Shown: one piece after another, positions 12,489-12,987 of the stretch
Layout of the letters: each line of letters opens with the position of its first letter
Position numbering within the stretch: position 1 is the first letter of the stretch
NCBI GenBank assembly: GCA_016763255.1
Contig: JAESUA010000127.1
Location: 1-12,987 of the forward strand
Length of the DNA: 12,987 nt
Direction of reading: 5' to 3'
Source: Magnetovibrio sp.
Lineage (GTDB): Bacteria > Pseudomonadota > Alphaproteobacteria > Rhodospirillales > Magnetovibrionaceae
Notes under the pieces: generated by a model
Told to the model about the DNA's origin: nothing
What the model saw: only the letters and a program-made list of their open reading frames with translations
Databases searched by the model: none
Made by a program: the position numbers and the translations under genes

Positions 12489-12987
12489 TTTTTCGTACCG
12501 ATGAACGTAATATTTTCGGTTAGTTCATGCTTCACAAGCAATTTTTTGTAGCTCGCGCCAACATCGGCCAGCCATGCATTGAAATCGTCGCGTACTTCAT
12601 CAGGCAGATGATTGGAAAGCGGCAGTTGCGGCTTGCCCATCCCCATAAGGCAGTTCGGTTGTGGACCGTTTTGATAAATCCAATTCATGTGGTTCGTGAA
12701 ATTGTAGTCTTGAACGTATGTCAGCTCCCCTCTAAAGCCACCTTCTCCCATAATCTGAGTCAACGACTTTGGTGTGAAATAAAACAGATGTTCCGAATGA
12801 TAATAAAAGGGCAAATAGGCGCGATTGTCATAGACCGACAACAGCGGGTCGTAGAGGCAAGGCACTTCAACAACAACAACGCCGCCTGGTTTTAGGTATT
12901 CGCGCAACAACTTGATAAAGGCAATTGGGTCGGGGACATGTTCGAGTGTCTGAAATGCACAGACCACATCAAAACTTTCTTTTTCCA
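12485..12987 (-). CDS. SAM-dependent methyltransferase, C-terminal part (5' end beyond window)
   Basis: The frame is open to the right edge, so the gene starts outside; a GTG at 12967 is internal, since EKESFD upstream of it continues the domain. The visible part begins in the middle of the Rossmann fold: FDVVCAFQTLEHVPDP is the motif II/III region, LREYLKPGGVVVVEVPCL the post-III strand, and YHSEHLFYFTPKSL resembles the Y-H-E-H-L-x-Y-F segment of Methyltransf_23/sugar C-methyltransferases such as the one at 2161-3378. The SAM-binding motif I must lie outside. The protein stops abruptly after ENITFIGTKK, just where related proteins start a C-terminal nucleotide-binding-like domain. The stop sits right after a run of six A's, so a one-base loss may have shortened it. 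Its stop overlaps the start of the following small frame (ATGA). Substrate unknown; a glycan sugar is likely from the neighbourhood. Confidence 0.88.
   Translation of the reverse strand, partial: EKESFDVVCAFQTLEHVPDPIAFIKLLREYLKPGGVVVVEVPCLYDPLLSVYDNRAYLPFYYHSEHLFYFTPKSLTQIMGEGGFRGELTYVQDYNFTNHMNWIYQNGPQPNCLMGMGKPQLPLSNHLPDEVRDDFNAWLADVGASYKKLLVKHELTENITFIGTKK

Noticed and set aside
12485..12495. Programmed -1 frameshift at the six-A run
   Set aside because: In zero frame the heptamer is G AAA AAA rather than A AAA AAA/G, six A's are short for transcriptional slippage, and I saw no clear stimulatory hairpin. A simple base loss is more economical, so this is kept only as an option within the finding.
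12485..12967. GTG 12967 as the true start of the right-edge methyltransferase
   Set aside because: The frame continues upstream to the window edge with residues that belong to the same fold, and the SAM-binding motif I would be missing.

Overview
This window is part of a surface-glycan (LPS O-antigen, capsule or flagellin-glycan) biosynthesis locus from a Gram-negative bacterium. All real genes lie on the minus strand, so transcription runs from high to low coordinates. The pseudaminic-acid enzymes, the moderate GC content and the style of the enzymes fit a proteobacterium. A marine alphaproteobacterium of the Rhodospirillales type is my guess from protein flavour only. There are no rRNA or tRNA genes, no insertion sequences and no CRISPR array.

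Layout in transcription order. The right edge (12987 to 12485) holds the C-terminal part of a SAM-dependent methyltransferase. It is followed by a 32-codon frame that links it by overlapping stop/start codons to the next gene. That gene (12390-10519) encodes a 623-aa GT-B-like transferase with a QHGG motif. A 157-base gap follows. Then come two confidently recognised genes, pseB (10361-9363) and pseC (9366-8182), which overlap at TTGA. They start the pseudaminic-acid pathway: UDP-GlcNAc 4,6-dehydratase/5-epimerase, then the C4 aminotransferase. After a 111-base gap comes an MsbA/PglK-type ABC exporter (8064-6289), a methyltransferase (6263-5442), a second large GT-B-like protein (5399-3420), a three-domain sugar C-methyltransferase-like protein (3378-2161), a second DegT/DnrJ/EryC1-type aminotransferase (2164-1094) and a small methyltransferase (1097-426). 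At the left edge (421-1) is the N-terminal half of a PseG-like UDP-sugar hydrolase. I found it by reading the frame that runs off the window.

How the genes may work together. PseB and PseC make UDP-4-amino-4,6-dideoxy-AltNAc. An acetyltransferase (PseH, not in this window) would act next. The PseG-like hydrolase would then remove UDP. PseI and PseF (also not seen, presumably beyond the left edge) would give CMP-pseudaminic acid. The window's distinctive feature is what sits between pseC and pseG: an exporter, a candidate transferase, three methyltransferases and a second aminotransferase. This suggests either that the nonulosonic acid is further modified or that a separate branched or methylated amino sugar is made for the same glycan. 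Two of these enzymes carry substitutions at normally conserved active-site positions (YHQH in the C-methyltransferase, END in the second aminotransferase).

No gene-free stretch exceeds 300 bases. The two largest gaps (10362-10518 and 8065-8181) hold short inverted repeats and one unexplained open frame.
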